The notes beneath the pieces were generated by a model. It was not told where the DNA came from, made no database searches, and saw nothing but the letters and a program-made list of their open reading frames with translations. The position numbers and the translations under genes are program-made. Positions 45,861 through 45,976 of a stretch of DNA of 45,976 bases are shown here, piece after piece; positions within the stretch are counted from its first letter, which is position 1; each line of letters begins with the position of its first letter. This stretch comes from Entrophospora sp. SA101 (Eukaryota > Glomeromycota > Glomeromycetes > Entrophosporales > Entrophosporaceae): NCBI GenBank assembly GCA_958430865.1, contig CAUDNR010003713.1, positions 826 to 46,801 of the forward strand, written 5' to 3'.

Positions 45861-45976
45861 GTTGGCTCGGTCTAAAGACCTCCTAAGTTTTGCATAAATT
45901 TTAAAAGTATAGAAGTCACTTTCTGTCCTATCTTTTAAAAAAATAACGTTATTAGTTGATAGAATAGGTCTTTAGT
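45861..45976 (-). mobile_element. 3' end of small TIR transposon (window-edge copy, right)
   Basis: Mirror copy of positions 1-71, extended by 45 further bases. The extra part, read on the minus strand, is identical over 48 bases to 28741-28788 in the spacer copy. The element is truncated by the window end. Its presence at both window ends fits either the true outer edge of the duplication or contigs that stop in a dispersed repeat. Confidence 0.7.

Larger units (their letters stand above)
29074..45931 (-). repeat. Right arm of giant perfect inverted duplication
   Basis: Mirror copy of 1-16858. It starts in the middle of intron 4 of TRAPPC11, so the gene copy here is cut at its 5' side. The 222 bp just upstream (28852-29073) have no counterpart near 16859. 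The last 45 bases of the window (45932-45976) lie beyond the mirrored part because the left side of the window simply ends there; they continue the transposon that caps the arm. Confidence 0.97.

Noticed and set aside
1..45976. Interpretation of the whole window as one giant composite transposon bounded by the small TIR element
   Set aside because: The outer copies have no visible outer flank or target-site duplication, no transposase is present, and window ends in a repeat are equally well explained by contig breaks.
1..45976. CRISPR arrays, bacterial operons or prophage genes
   Set aside because: The window is intron-rich eukaryotic DNA; no regularly spaced repeats or prokaryotic gene organisation were seen.

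Overview
This window is AT-rich eukaryotic DNA and most likely comes from an arbuscular mycorrhizal fungus (Glomeromycotina, Rhizophagus-like). Three things point there. The genes are split by many short GT-AG introns of roughly 60-120 bp. The two distinct tyrosine-kinase-like (TKL) protein kinases have the architecture expanded in these fungi: a C-x2-C...C-x2-C cluster, a WTSGN motif, the kinase domain, and a tail with a 'HP-x-A-x-x-TSR' motif. The fungal non-coding DNA is full of small palindromic elements. The genus is inferred, not proven.

The dominant structure is a very large inverted duplication. Positions 1-16858 recur as the reverse complement at 29074-45931; paired coordinates always sum to 45932, and no mismatch was found wherever I compared. 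Each arm carries, from the outside in: the end of a small transposon, a TKL kinase gene, a convergent gene for a PH-domain protein of 993 aa, a Tc1-like transposase relic, a small gene of unknown function whose frame looks partly broken, a long intergenic tract, and the TRAPPC11 gene. The outer limit of the duplication is not seen because it reaches the window edges.

The inner breakpoint falls inside intron 4 of TRAPPC11. The left copy therefore runs on into the spacer and is complete: 21 exons and 1306 codons of protein, with every splice phase consistent. The right copy starts in the remnant of intron 4 and lacks the first 277 codons.

The spacer (16859-29073) is single copy. It holds the 5' exons of TRAPPC11, a second TKL kinase on the minus strand, an old diverged fold-back element of about 0.9 kb, a 10-base N gap at 23072-23081 only about 110 bp from the symmetry axis (22966), a palindromic element of about 0.5 kb with Tc1-like ends, a glutamine-rich orphan ORF, and a third copy of the small transposon that also caps both arms.

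Functionally, TRAPPC11 serves ER-Golgi and autophagy trafficking, the kinases are signalling proteins of a lineage-expanded family, and the PH protein is probably a membrane-associated scaffold. Nothing suggests that these genes form a joint pathway. The main question is whether the perfect palindrome is a very recent rearrangement or an assembly product; the N gap, the transposon at both window ends and the identical homopolymer runs leave both options open.
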